Source: Neopestalotiopsis rosae (taxonomy: Eukaryota; Ascomycota; Sordariomycetes; Amphisphaeriales; Sporocadaceae). Taken from it: 64,000 bases of DNA. The notes below the pieces were generated by a model. The model was not told where the DNA came from, searched no databases, and was given only the letters and a program-made list of their open reading frames with translations. The position numbers and the translations under genes are program-made. Below, piece after piece: positions 34,280 through 46,338 of the stretch. Each line of letters begins with the position of its first letter. Position 1 is the first letter of the stretch. Where the stretch lies: assembly GCA_023078685.1 (NCBI GenBank), contig JALGAS010000004.1:2728001-2792000 (forward strand). Reading direction: 5' to 3'.

Positions 34280-36427
34280 GATTGACTGACCGCAATCCGC
34301 ACCAGCACGTGTGAGCAAGGATGAAGAAGAAGATAGATCGTACGATCGTACGATTTTCAAAAGAGGAACAAAAAGCCACCCCGGGGAATAGTGTATACCT
34401 ATATAAGGTTCCTCCCCCTGATCACGGCAATGGTGGGCGGAGAAACGATTCGCACCCTACAGGGTGAGTAAGAGGCTTGACTAGCATGGCCATCATGTCC
34501 ACCAAAGTGCTACCATGTCTTGCCCGAAGAGACGAACAGTGTCATTACCACCGTGCTACATGAGGTGAGCAACCCTAAGGAGCGAGAAAAACACATCCGG
34601 ACGCTCCGGTAATTGGGAGGCCACCGAGTCCGCGGAATGGAATCTCCTTCATGGACAGAAAAGATTGTCAATGGCTTGTTGTGGCTGCTTTGACACGCGA
34701 GCGAGTGGGAATAGTCACAGATGCTGCGGAATTTAGCAAGTATCTAGCGGCGAAAACCTCTCCGGACAACCTGAGTAGCCAACGAAACGATTTGTCAATC
34801 GAGATCTGATCCCACGGGTTTGTGAAGATCTGCAAGAGGCATCGAGCGTTGTTGCTCCATACACACGAGATGTTGTTGTGGGTGCCATCTGTGTTCTGTG
34901 TATAGCTGGACGATTTGGCGCAGCAGCTAAGATGGCAACTAAGACATCAGCTCTCTCACAGACCGTAAAATAGTCAAGGCGCTGTATAAGGCCAACGAAT
35001 CAGAGCCGTATCCGACTGTGTCGCCGTCAGGGGACTCTCATTGCTAGCACGTAAAAGCTTGCAATAGTCAACTGTCAAAGTCATCAGCTAGATCTAATCT
35101 GTGTAAGGCGAATCTTGACTCGTAAGCACGGGCTGGTTCCGGCTCTCTTGTGTCGCGCTATACTAGCAGGAGCCGCTCCGACTTGCCATTTCGGCACCTG
35201 AGTGCCTAGTTCATGTCATTGAAGTTCTCAAAATGGACTGGGCTTGGGCCAGTACACGCGCGGGCATTTGTACTCGAGGCCATCTCCAATAGTCAAGGGT
35301 CCAGGTGCACGCTTCCACTTCAGCGCTTTGATCTAGATGTAAGGTCGAGCACGGGGCTTGAGCTCATGTTCCTGTAAATCAGATGGCGAATCAGAAATCA
35401 GCTTGCACCTTGTTAGGGCCATACACGAAAACCCGTCATCAATTAGCCTTTGAACCCTGAGATTGGTTCCTGGCGGTTGGCAAATTCGGGTTATATAAGA
35501 TTGCGTGATCAATCCGATTTGCTTCATTTCTCTGAACCTTATTATTGTTCCCAGTCCGTATAAGTTGTTAGGCGCACATAAAAACATCTCTGCGAGGTGG
35601 CACACGGGAGATCGCCTTCGATCCGGTCTTTGCTAGTCCTTTAGATCGCGGGAGATGCGCAGCCAACTCAAGAGCCTGGATCGAGAGCTAGGCAGTGCTT
35701 GACGATTCAGGGCCACCACTCGCTCTCACTAAAGTGGAAGTCGAGGCCGCTGCTACTCGTCTCTTCTTGGTCTGGGCTTTGGTCGCAGCGCTGATATTTC
35801 CATCATGATACTCAAATACCCCGAAGTCCGTCGCCTCTGACTGCAAGCCATTTTCTGATATCCCTTTTTGGGCGGCTTCACAGCCTAGCCATCTTATAAT
35901 ATATGGTCGTTCCCGTTCGTGGTCAAGTAAGCTCGGAGTTGGGGGTCGAGAGGCCTCTTTGACGTCTGAATTGACCTTTGTGACCAGCACGGCACTTCTC
36001 ATGTTACGACGGGAAGTCCAACTCTAGCAGTCCAAAGGGCATTTTTATCGTGTCCTGGTCCTTGTCTATATTACTGGCCCTAGGTGAATGGGCCACCTGT
36101 TCGGCGTTTTTCAATCGAGGGAACAATCTGAAGCGGGTGCGGGCACTAATGAGCACCGCTTGTGACCTGGCCGCATATGAGCTGGCATGATAAAGCTTCG
36201 TGGATCATGCTGTCAAATCGCTGAAAGGCTACAGATTTGGATAATGTTTCTCTGTCAGTCTCTCTTTTACAAAGTTCCGTCGCGCAATACTCGCATATGC
36301 TCAGATGACTGCAGTCGAGCTCAAGACAACCACTATGACATTATACAGCGAAATGTTCCTTGGTGGACGCGTTGTAATTACTTGTTGAATATCTTTTCAT
36401 TGCTATGGCGAGTTTCGTGTGATCGAT
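34280..36427. other. long gene-poor stretch
   Basis: About 2.1 kb. A plus-strand frame near 34640-34815 (ERVGIVTDAAEFSKYLAAK) and a minus-strand 104-codon frame (35688-36002) are the only notable ones. Neither has a recognisable domain. Confidence 0.45.
35688..36002 (-). CDS. possible small hypothetical protein
   Basis: A 104-residue frame, basic and Ser/Thr-rich at the C terminus (QTKKRRVAAASTSTLVRAS). It has a possible nuclear localisation signal and no recognised domain. There is no intron and no supporting context. It may be a real small gene, a terminal exon, or chance. Confidence 0.25.
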   Translation of the reverse strand: MRSAVLVTKVNSDVKEASRPPTPSLLDHERERPYIIRWLGCEAAQKGISENGLQSEATDFGVFEYHDGNISAATKAQTKKRRVAAASTSTLVRASGGPESSSTA

Positions 36428-38050
36428 TTAGATGTATGTCTCGACTGCTTTCCAGAAACCCTCGGGGTTTTCGCACATGGGCAGGTGACCAGCGTTGGGG
36501 ACAATGGCCAACTCGGCACCATCTGGGCCCAATTCAGCCTTGAAGCCCTCCATGGCCTTGACCAGGGCGCCCTTGCCGTCGCCCTCTCCAACGACGAACA
36601 GGCCCGGGACCTTGCATTCCTTCATGTCGGCCTTCATGTTGTAATCCCAAAGTGCCTGACATCCATACCGGAAGCCTTCAATGTCGTTAGTGGCAACTTG
36701 CTCGGTCAACCACTGGGCGGTCTCGGCATTCTTCATGGATTCTGGGTGAAACCACCGCTCAACCGTTTGGCCTGCCAGCTTGGTGATGCCAGGCTTTCCG
36801 TCCTCGAGAGGGGTCTCCGCCATCGAAATGCGGCCCTTCCAAGCTTCAGTGTTGGCAGCGCTCGATGCAACATTGAAGTCACATGCAATGAATTTGCTTA
36901 GCTTCTGAGGGTACTTGAGTGCAAACTTGAGCGTCGTGGCACCGCCCATGGAGACACCGATCAAGGTGTCTAGTTTGGGCAGGCGGAGAGCCTCCATAAC
37001 ATAGCTCAGGTCGTCCGAAACCTTGTCCAGCGTCACTGGGGTCGGCGATGGAATGGAATGGCGTCCTCTGGTGTCGTAGCGGAGGATCTGGTACTGCGGC
37101 CTGTGTACCTTGAGAAGCTCAACGAACTTGTCCCACATGTGCAGTGACGTGAGCAATGAATTGCAAAAGGCAATGACTGGTGCCTTGGGGTCTGGGTTAC
37201 CCTCGAGTCTATAGGGTATCGACAGACCATCGGGCGTGGTAATGTACGATGCTATAACTGGCTTTGGCTTGTTGCTAGTTGCGGTCTTGGCATCAGCCGA
37301 GGTGAAGCTGGATCGCTCGGCGGGCAACTGAGACAGCGATGATAGGTCTCTAGGCGCAGGTCCAAAAGCGTAGAACAAGGAAAAGACTCGGCGATCCTTG
37401 ATGTTTGCATATTTCTCCATGACCTCGTCTTTCCATGGCGTGGAAGTGGCTGCCTTGAACTCTGGGCCATTCAGACCATTCTCCTTTGTGTAGTCGTGAA
37501 GAGCCCAAATGTACGAGGGACCGCCATTTTCGAGAGTCGAGGTCCGGAACATGCGCGTGCGCAACCAGCCGGGGACCTTGGACAGCATATCAATGTGTTC
37601 TTCCTCGTACCATTGGATCACCTCTGCCTCGGACTTGGCTTGATCGCCCTTGAGCTCGATCTGCACGACGACCAATGTCAGTCCCTCGGCCTCGTCGTTG
37701 GACAGCTTCTCGATTGGGAGGAATAGAGGTGACTTCTTCTCTGTGACAAAGTCCCAAAAGTATCTGACGACGGCGACCTGGCCAATGGTCTCGGCTTCGC
37801 GCGGGGATCGGTTGGCTCGGAGGCACAAGTATGTCTCGGTCTCGAGCTCTGACATGGCAGTCACATCGTAGGCGGCGAGGTAGGTCGGCTCCTTGCCGTC
37901 AATTTGTCGGTATCGGAGCCCATTGGTAAAGATCTGTGGAAGACGCAGACGGGTAGGACCGTGTTCGTTGTTGTACCATTCATGGAATTGCGCGTCAAGC
38001 AGCTCAGGCTTGGGCTGCATAGTCACAGCGAGCATACCGGGAGGAGACAT
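36428..38050 (-). CDS. EthD-like / alpha-beta hydrolase (enol-lactonase-like) fusion
   Basis: An intronless frame of 540 residues from the ATG at 38050. The first in-frame ATG, 26 codons upstream, has an unlikely leader. Residues 6-110 (MLAVTMQPKP...FHEWYNNEHGPTRLRLP) and 127-235 (VVVQIELKGD...WYEEEHIDMLSKVPGW) are two ferredoxin-like EthD/dimeric alpha-beta-barrel repeats, each with the WYxxEH signature. Residues from about 275 form an alpha/beta hydrolase resembling 3-oxoadipate enol-lactonase (PcaD): ASYITTPDGLSIPYR, RYDTRGRHSI, the nucleophile elbow GVSMGG (Ser at about 366) and the late His in NAGHLP (about 521). PcaD-type enzymes act in aromatic catabolism. EthD-like domains bind small hydrophobic or aromatic molecules. 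Catabolism of an aromatic or lactone substrate is the best guess. Confidence 0.88.
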   Translation of the reverse strand: MSPPGMLAVTMQPKPELLDAQFHEWYNNEHGPTRLRLPQIFTNGLRYRQIDGKEPTYLAAYDVTAMSELETETYLCLRANRSPREAETIGQVAVVRYFWDFVTEKKSPLFLPIEKLSNDEAEGLTLVVVQIELKGDQAKSEAEVIQWYEEEHIDMLSKVPGWLRTRMFRTSTLENGGPSYIWALHDYTKENGLNGPEFKAATSTPWKDEVMEKYANIKDRRVFSLFYAFGPAPRDLSSLSQLPAERSSFTSADAKTATSNKPKPVIASYITTPDGLSIPYRLEGNPDPKAPVIAFCNSLLTSLHMWDKFVELLKVHRPQYQILRYDTRGRHSIPSPTPVTLDKVSDDLSYVMEALRLPKLDTLIGVSMGGATTLKFALKYPQKLSKFIACDFNVASSAANTEAWKGRISMAETPLEDGKPGITKLAGQTVERWFHPESMKNAETAQWLTEQVATNDIEGFRYGCQALWDYNMKADMKECKVPGLFVVGEGDGKGALVKAMEGFKAELGPDGAELAIVPNAGHLPMCENPEGFWKAVETYI

Positions 38051-40656
38051 TTTGAATTCAAGCTGGAGTAGAGTGAAATTGAAATTGATCCTTACAGTGA
38101 GGTAAGTATTGAGTCTTCCAGAAAACAAACCAGAGCAGACAAAACCAAAGCGAAGCCCTTTTGCCTATGCCTCTCGATATACAGTCGCTGGAACTGAATT
38201 CCTAGTGTTTCCGTAGCTTGAGCGCGGGGTAAACTTTTACCCCTCAGAGCTCCCACTGGCTGACTGTAGCACCTCCCGTGTAGGGGGGCTGATGCTTCTA
38301 GCAAGTGACGACGGCTTTAATGGACTCGATGATTGGCGATTCTCCACTGAGAAACAGGTCGCTGGATCGCCGTTGAGCTCTTTAGACCTCGCCATGGTGT
38401 CCTTGTGTCTACCCGGATGAGAGTTGAGCCCGGTAAGATGAGTCGGCAGATGATGGCGGGGAAATCTTACAAGTTTCATTATTTAACCCGCGCACTTTTA
38501 ACAACTGGAAGCTTGACCTTTAGTGGGTCACTTGAGCACCCCATCGCCGAAATCCGGGGAAACCTGGGCGAGTCGGGTCGGTTTCAACTTATATGGTCAA
38601 TGAGGTCTGGCTGGTGCGCCTGGAATCAACGAAACAAAGTAGTTCTACCTGTGTATATTATTGCACTTAAGAGTTCGGGGTCTTTTCCCTTTAATCACCC
38701 ACAGACTACTTTAGCAATAGTTGAAGTAGTTTTGAGCGCTCAGCTCAGTGGATTCCATGTCGTCAATGTTCTGGGTACGAAAACTTTTGTAGGCCTATCT
38801 ATAGCTTGTCCATACCCTGAAGCGCAACACGACCGTCACCGAAGACATTAATAGTGTATGCATACCTAGCTACGCCTGCATTGAAGCCCACACAAACACT
38901 TCAGAGTAATAGCGTCGCTCTTCTGGAACAGACGTCGCACCTGGGACTTTGGCTCGAGGTGGATAATGTCATGAACGCGCTCGAGGTCTGGGGTGTAGCA
39001 AATTGACTCGAATTGACGATGTAAAGGTTCCATGGACTGCGGCTTTCTGGGCAGTGTCGGCTGTCATTTCGTAGTACAAGTCCCGAGACATGCCATTTAA
39101 CGGTCACAGAGAGCTAGCTGCCGGTCTCAACACTGGCTTGCATGAGCAATCGGTGGCGATTCTATTCGATTCTGTATATACCACTTTGCCTCCGATTATT
39201 TGTCTGACCCCAACGCAGCCAGGTTTGCAGATACAAGGACTCGAGAGGACGTTGACCCTCCGGCTGGCTATAGTTAGTAGTAATCTGCAGCCTGATGATA
39301 TTTTTGATGGCATATATGTTCGCTTATAAAAATTCGTAAGCGTGCATGGAAAATTTTGGCATTCAGGACAATTGAGAAATTCGAATCTGTCTATCATGCA
39401 ATTCTTGTGTTATTGAAGGCAAACTCCAAGGTCCCATTTTCCATTAATCGTCTTTTCCGTGGTTTGATTGAGGGCGAGAATATTGAGGCTTCTCCTAAAA
39501 CACGGGCCTCGCAAAAGTCCCTTTTCGACCGCTAATCGTGTAAGAGCCCTCTCATCTGGACTCGCTGGCTGTATTATTTCGGAGCTGCCGATTGTTGCCT
39601 GAAGAAAATGAAATAAAGATTTTGCTGGGCTTTGACTGCCAATTCATGATTGTAATGACATTCCGGTCAACAACTGTAGGCCAACCCCTGGAAGAGTTCG
39701 TGCGTAGATACTCGATGCCGCTTATCAACCTCTCAGATGCGAGGCCCTTATTTGTAAAGCCCCCAAACCTCCGAACGAAGCTAGTGGGCGACTAGAGTAT
39801 AATTGATAGATATTTGATACCATTCTTTGGAGCCTGAGGAAAGTCAGCCTTGACTGTGTGACGCTCTTTTATGATGCTATACTATGATGTAGAATTCTGC
39901 TTTGTTGGTGTAACAGGAGAAGAACATCCATACTTGTGGACAGGAGCATTCAGCCCCTTATAAGGCTCTAATCTTCGAAGGAAACAAGAGCGCTGATCAG
40001 CGGTGATCCGATGAGATCTGTAACACAAGTGCACAGGGCTGAACAGACTTTGGACAGGAATGGTAACTGGCTGAGGATTTACACAATTTGTGGCTGCACT
40101 AAGAGCGAGTGGTGGGGGGCCTCAAAAGAGGCGCGGTAGTAGGAGTTCATCCAGCCAAGCTTGCGAGACGACAAGCAGCAAACGCTAATTTCACATAGAG
40201 ATGAGAATGATCTTCAAGCATTAGTACTGATTGGATGATTGGAGAGGGCACATAACGTCATCTTGTCATGCAAGCCTATGTACTTATAGACAAGGCCACT
40301 TTACAGCCTGTGCCAAAAGCAATTTGTACAACTGGTAAGACTCTCATCAGGCGTGCCATTGGGCCAATCTTCGGTAAGCGAGTACTGATCGGCCTGATGG
40401 CTGGCTTTATGCCAAGTGGCTCACAGCGGCTCGAATGGTGCCGCAAGCTTTGTCGCCGTGTACGACAGGTAAGTGTGCCTCGCAGGTCGAACAGCAGTTG
40501 ACAACGACTATTTTCATGTTTTGCTGGAACCTCAACCTGTTTGCCTATTCATACATTGCAGAATATAAATACATTCGTTCAATTTATCTGCCAAATGATC
40601 TGTCAAATGATCTGCGCTGGTAAAAAAGAAAGAAGAAGAAGATAAGAAGTAGTAAA
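38051..40656. other. long gene-poor stretch
   Basis: About 2.6 kb. It holds the promoters of the fusion hydrolase and the receptor-like gene. Frames at 38405-38851, 39104-39397 and 39592-39795 are short, overlap frames on the other strand and have no recognised content. Confidence 0.5.
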
Positions 40657-42386
40657 ATGGCTTCCAACTCGAACGATTCTTCCGCCAACATGGATATTTG
40701 GTCAACACCAACTATTCCCCCTCCACCTGGAGTTGTTTCAAATTTTGTCAATCCCGATTCGAAAGGCCCAATTATCAGGGTGGTTTTGTGCCTTGTACTA
40801 TCAATGATGCTTCTTTTTGTTGGGCTTCGTATCTACACCCGGATACGATTTCGAGTTCCGTTAGGTGCGGATGATTGTATGTGGTCCTATTCAGATCTTG
40901 AAATCTACAAGATCAATGCTCACATTCTTTCCAGATCTCTGCCTCATGTCTGCGGTAAGCCTCTTTCATTGAGTTATAGCATCAGCTTGGCCGTTTTCGG
41001 TATCTAAAGTTGACTCTGATAACAGACGACTATCGTCGCCATCTTCGGGCTCTTTATGCCAGGTAAACCACCACATACGGAAATCTACCTCTTCAGAGCT
41101 GACAGTCTCAAGTTGTGGATAGGCCATTGGGGAGGAATGCTTGGGACGTACCGATTGGCATGGCTCTCACTAACAATTACTACTTTGAGGTAACGGATTC
41201 ACCTTCTCTCCCAACAGCATCAGAAAAGTGTACTGATTAATGATTAGGCAATGTTCTCGCTAATACTTATCTTCACCTTGGGAAGCATCTTCACAAAGTT
41301 GACTCTCTTGACATTTTATCTCCGCATATTCAATCCGAAGCCCTGGGCTCGATGGGCAATCTGGCTCATGATTGCAAGCACAGTCATGTTCTATGGAATT
41401 TCGTCCCTGTTATACGTGGGGATGTGTGCTCGTAGTGGCGTTCCACTGTTGAAATCGTTACAAAGGGAACGATGCGTCAACCTAACCCCGGTTCTGTCCA
41501 GTATTCAAGGATGGTACGGATTGACATCTGATATCTTCATCGCCGTCTTGCCGATGCCACTCCTGTGGGGTTTGAAACTCAACCCGAGGCGGAAGCTGGG
41601 CATCATGGCTGTGTTTCTGACAGGGTTAACGTAGGTCCACACTACACTTGGCCTTAGTCCTACTCTATGGTCATGACCTTCTTATAAGTAAATGTTGACT
41701 AACGAGAGAGCACAGAGCGGTCGGAATGTCCGTCGTGTCGTTAGCACAGCGATATCAGGCGTTTAGCGAAGGCCCAAAAGGAACTTGGGATCGCGGACTT
41801 CAGTTCCTCTATGGGTCAGAACCCTCTCCGGACTTGTGCCATCTCGGTGCTAATGCAAACTTGACAGTTTCCTTGAATTGGCCATTGGACTTTCCGCCAG
41901 CTGTATGCCAGCCATTACGGTCACTCTCAAGAGTTCCGCGACTCACATGAGCCTGGTGTAAGTGTTCTCTTCACAACAACATATGCCTTTATCGTCAGTA
42001 ATTAATGTGCGTTGTGGTTGATTAGGTGGGGTTCCGTTAAAAGTCGGGGCGGGAAATTTCTTTCCAAAATCTCCAGAAAAGTTTCGCGAGATGTCAAACT
42101 TCCAAGCTGCTTTGATTCCAAGGAACGAATCCCAGAGCTCCCGGGTGGGACTTTGACCGGGTTCAGGGCATTCATGCGGCATATGTCTCGCTCCCAAAAT
42201 GGACCGAGCCAGATGCAATCCATTGAGTCGATGAATTCTGATGACCAAGACTATCATGCGCAGTTGAGGGATATTTTCAAATATCCGACGTTCCAAGGCC
42301 TCAGCGAGATGGAAGGAAATCATCGGACCTATCGAGACCCCGCGGAGCTGCATGGTGACAGCCATAGCCAGCGCATGCAAGTCTAG
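40657..42386 (+). CDS. PTH11/rhodopsin-type integral membrane protein
   Basis: Eight exons join in phase to 428 residues: 40657-40876, 40935-40954, 41026-41062, 41113-41189, 41248-41630, 41716-41814, 41868-41957, 42026-42386. The product has about seven spans (VVLCLVLSMMLLFVGL, TIVAIFGLF, MFSLILIFTLGSIFT, WAIWLMIASTVMFYG, SDIFIAVLPMPLLWGL, ELAIGLSASCMPAI). Family motifs include RIYTRIRF, GADDY, WDVPIG, KLTLLTFYLRIF, the PMPLLWGLKLNPRRKLG loop and SATHMSLVW after the last span. These mark the fungal rhodopsin-like domain shared with the Magnaporthe PTH11 receptor class. This protein lacks the CFEM extracellular module. The cytosolic tail of about 120 residues is Ser-rich. A surface receptor role is known for PTH11, but most paralogues are uncharacterised. 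Confidence 0.88.
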
Positions 42387-44327
42387 AAATTAGGCTCGAG
42401 CGAGTACATGATGAAAGCTAGATAAATATGCACATTTCATCGGGCACGTTACCCTCGCAGGCGCAAACTTTCCCCTGCGATGGAGCTACCGAGAGGCCAA
42501 GAGTGGAACAACAGTCGAACTCTACCATGGTCTCTTCATAGTGGTGGAGGACCCGGCGATTTGGGGCTCCACATGGCCGTCGCAACCCCGGACTCGGCGG
42601 AGAGATCGGGGACTTCTTCACCTAATAGGCCAGGTTAGCGCAGGTATCTAGACTTGGGTGCCGTATGTACGATGGCAAGAAATAACAGAAAACTACAGTA
42701 CCTACCAAGTAATTACTTATGTCATTCATCGATATGTTAATGGTCAACGGTCGGATCAATAGTAGTTGTATGACGCCATTGCACTCACGTTAGCTCTGGA
42801 CTCCATGTACATACAGATTGATCTGTACTACGTGTAGATGAACCCGTGTATGCAACAGCCTTAATTAGTAGCAGCATATGATCCAGGCTAGCCGAATCGA
42901 GTGTCGCTGATTGTTGCAATGTTCAAGCCCACGACCTTTGAATGATAATTTGCATGTACGGAGTATGAAGAATGCGTGTAGAATTGATGTTTTCCAGGCA
43001 ACATGTAGCGGCGCTACTGATTAGAGGGACAAGATGGCGTCTCGTCCCGTCTTACAATCGTACGACACTATGAGCCGCGAGATTGAAAAAGAATTCGGCA
43101 AGGAGGGAAGGTGTTAGCCGTTAAATCGAGACGACAAAATGAAGTAAAACCTCACCAAATGCCCAAAGCTCTTCAACGGATGCAATCTTGGTGCTGCTTT
43201 TCCTCCTTCTTTTTTCTGTCGGAGGGTCAGTTTATCTAGGCATAGCTTCATCAAAGGATTGTATCTATCCCTCCCTTTGTTCAATATTCCAGCACAGCAT
43301 GCAATCTGTACCTGCCAGTTTGCCTTGTGGCGGTTGGAAGAGGGCAGAAGAGGGCCACCGAGTTGAAGTGCTGTCTACCGATCTTCCTTGCCGCTTCCGC
43401 ATCGTCCGCATGCCAGCGGCTCCTGCAAGCCGCGCCGGAATCGAATTTTTGGCGTTGCAAATGACTGGTGCACTGCATGATTGCCAGGGACACAAATGAC
43501 TGAGATGTTTTGCTTGATATCTGCTTGTGGTCTCTTTAGGTTGTGGTGTCAAGAGAATATGTGCATCTGCACCCAACAGAAGGACCCAACATACCTCGCA
43601 TGGTTAATCCATAAAGTGAAGAGAGCCAACACTGAAATCTCATTAATACTTTCCCACCTCTGCAAAAATAGGCACCGAATTTGCACTAATTGACCGTTGG
43701 GACCTGGATGCCTTGGGCAACTTCTCCGCGCGGCAGGCAGGCAAACAAGACACAAGACCCAAGACCAAGAATCGACAACCAACAGAGGTAACACGACACG
43801 CACCTGCAACCTTTTCGGCCTTTCCAAAAAGAACAACGGCCCGCCTTCCACTCATTCGCCCGTCCAACTTCGGGCATCATTTTCTTTTTTGTCAACTTCT
43901 TTTTTTTCTTCGCTTCTCGCCGCTCCTTTGTTCAACCCCGTTCATTTTCAACACAAGTTCACGATTCTAATTCTCTTCTTACTGCATTGGCAATTGGCAT
44001 TTACCTGTCCAAGGTCCTGGGCAGTCGCCTTTGCGGTCCGGACTTTCTCCGCCAAGACTGTCCCCGGACATGCTCTCGGGCTCCAAGGTCTCGCCCTGCT
44101 GCCGCACCCCGAAACAGGTACGACTCGGTCATTACACAAAGCCTAAAAGCTCCTTGTGCACTGCCTGGACTCTCGAGAACCCTACAACTCATCGGCCAAA
44201 CATATGTGTTGAAATGAGAACATTAACGACGACAAGGTGATCTCGGCCGGAGTACCAAGCACATAATCTAACAGTAACAAGAGCCTGGGGTGGTAGGTCA
44301 ACCGCCCCACCTCTGCCCCGAGACGGA
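42387..44327. other. long gene-poor stretch
   Basis: About 1.9 kb. The part from about 43860 to 43960 is CT-rich, typical of a fungal 5' untranslated leader for the 2EXR gene. Short frames on both strands overlap and have no recognised content. Confidence 0.5.
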
Positions 44328-45656
44328 ATGTCCACCGACGCACGTGAAAAACGTCTTCACTTCACCTTGCCGCCTGGCCTTGAGAGATTTAATCGCTTCA
44401 AAGATTTGCCCTACGACATTCGTCACAAGATATGGGAAGAGCTCATCTACTCACCCGGCATCCACTTTCTCAAGTTCGAGCGCAACTTTCCACGGATCCT
44501 GGCGTCTATTGAGAGCTCATCCGATGAGGAAGACGATACCTCTGACGATGATAGCCATGGACCGTCTGGTTCGCAAAATCCGCGAAGAGGAGGATCGTCC
44601 AAGGCGGCTCCTAAGGTTTCCAAGACATTCACTGCAACCTTGAAGCCAATATACCCTTTGCCTGCCGCAGACTTGTCCTACCACATACAGAAGACAAAGA
44701 CGCTCACTCAAATCTCCCTGTCCTGCAACGAAGGAGCGTACGAGGTCAGCCGAGTCATTTCTCGGCCGGACAACTTGACGCTTGACAACGGCCGTCTAAT
44801 CAGTTTGGCCAACTCATCGGACATTATCTGTATTGACTACCCAGACAGCTTCTCCATCAGAGGTCTGGGTCCTTGGGCCCAGAGACTAGACACATCACAA
44901 CTGAATAATGTCAAACGTCTTGCTATACGCTATCATCCTGACTGGGACAGGAAATATCACTTTTGCCGCATATGTGGTCGGTACCATGAACTGTTCCCCA
45001 GCCCTCGCAAGGAACAGGCCCCGAGGCGCCATATCTACCAGTTTGCAGCCCTCTTCCCCCGGCTGGAGAAATTCTACCTTCTTGATCACCTCATTGTTCG
45101 CCAGCCTCCAGGAACTGATGCACAGGAATCTCTCTGGCTCGAATCCAGCGACAGAGCGAGATTGATGGCCGAGTTCGCTGCCAGCGACAGTCCAGGAAAA
45201 CATGGCGAGCGTTTCTCGAGTGGTACAGGCCGTGTCTATTATGAAGTCGATCGCAATAACTGCAACGAGTGCAAAGTGCACAGCCACGTGTTTAACATGC
45301 TAGAATGGGTGCAGGAGAACTACGTTGAGGTCTGCGAGAAGAAGCCTCGTGGTAAGCACCAGAATCCAAAGAGCGTCAAATTCGCTGTGCTGGCTTGCGA
45401 GTGGGACACGACAAAACTTGTTGCAGATAAGGTCGAACAACCCGAGACGGCGCCCACTCTAGCTCAGAAGTCGAGAAGAAAGCGATCTAGGAAGCGAAGA
45501 CGCATCGTCAACCACAAGGACTCTAAGATAGTTCAGGCCATGCATGCGCTAAAGCTCGAGCCAAACCAAGATACCCTTCCAGTTGTTTTTGGAGATCATG
45601 GGAAATCGTCCTACGAGTTTTCTTTTCGAGCAGAAGTCCCATTTTTGCCACAGTGA
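44328..45656 (+). CDS. 2EXR domain protein
   Basis: An intronless frame of 442 residues. Near the N terminus FNRFKDLPYDIRHKIWEELIYSPGI matches the 2EXR motif, which has Leu-Pro-x-(D/E)-(L/I)-R-x-x-I-W and is widespread in Pezizomycotina. An acidic Ser-rich insert follows (SSDEEDDTSDDD). Short Cys-pair segments (HFCRICGRYHEL, NNCNECKVHSH) could bind a metal. The C-terminal region has a strong basic cluster (SRRKRSRKRRRIV, about residues 383-396), consistent with nuclear localisation. 2EXR proteins are large fungal families of unknown function. The start is the first ATG of the frame. The next gene, the RNA polymerase, is convergent. Confidence 0.8.
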   Translation: MSTDAREKRLHFTLPPGLERFNRFKDLPYDIRHKIWEELIYSPGIHFLKFERNFPRILASIESSSDEEDDTSDDDSHGPSGSQNPRRGGSSKAAPKVSKTFTATLKPIYPLPAADLSYHIQKTKTLTQISLSCNEGAYEVSRVISRPDNLTLDNGRLISLANSSDIICIDYPDSFSIRGLGPWAQRLDTSQLNNVKRLAIRYHPDWDRKYHFCRICGRYHELFPSPRKEQAPRRHIYQFAALFPRLEKFYLLDHLIVRQPPGTDAQESLWLESSDRARLMAEFAASDSPGKHGERFSSGTGRVYYEVDRNNCNECKVHSHVFNMLEWVQENYVEVCEKKPRGKHQNPKSVKFAVLACEWDTTKLVADKVEQPETAPTLAQKSRRKRSRKRRRIVNHKDSKIVQAMHALKLEPNQDTLPVVFGDHGKSSYEFSFRAEVPFLPQ

Positions 45657-46338
45657 CGATACTTCTAGCAAGAGACTCGGATTGCGCATTGCCAAACAAA
45701 TGCGACTAGCATCCCACAGATGGCAGGATCATAGTGGGGTGGCTCTTTTGATGAAGAAGAGGGAGGTTCTACCAGGGGATGAATGAATGAATGAATGAAG
45801 ATGGCACCGAAATTTTGATGTCGGAAAGAAACAAAACACCTAGATCCCAGATACACTTTGAGCAATGGACGCGACCCTTGCCAGTGTCTGTCCTGCGAAA
45901 AGTTGCAGCATAAATATCTTTAATCCCCTTTCACCATTCCTGAGGTTCGGGTCGCCGAAGCTCGAGAATGGCCCAAGGCAACAATAGATTACTATTTTCA
46001 AGAGCAGAAAAGGACTCTTTCATTGACGGCAATGCTGTAGACCAACTATCTGAGTGAGATGATTTCCAACAAGTACAAATCTAAACATCGAACAGACCGT
46101 GACGCGGAGCAAGAAACTTTTTCGTAACGATGTGCTACGGTTTATTTATCATTATTTTCAGGCACAAAGCCTTGATGGAGCTACAAAAAAAGACATGTCG
46201 ATGCCATCATTTTGCGACATCCTGCAAACAGACTCGAGCCATTCGGTAGTGCGGCCTACAGTAGACAGCTGACCTGGGACAACATGGGTATATCCTCCTT
46301 TTTCATCATGCATATTTCTCCAAGCCAAACATGTATGC
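45657..46338. other. intergenic between convergent genes
   Basis: Holds the 3' regions of the 2EXR gene and the RNA polymerase gene, plus a GAAT tetranucleotide run at 45779-45798. Confidence 0.6.
45779..45798 (+). repeat. GAAT tetranucleotide microsatellite
   Basis: About four to five tandem copies of the unit GAAT directly after the 2EXR gene. Confidence 0.8.

Noticed and set aside
42418..42621. 67-codon minus-strand frame after the receptor-like gene
   Set aside because: Short, no domain and no splice context.
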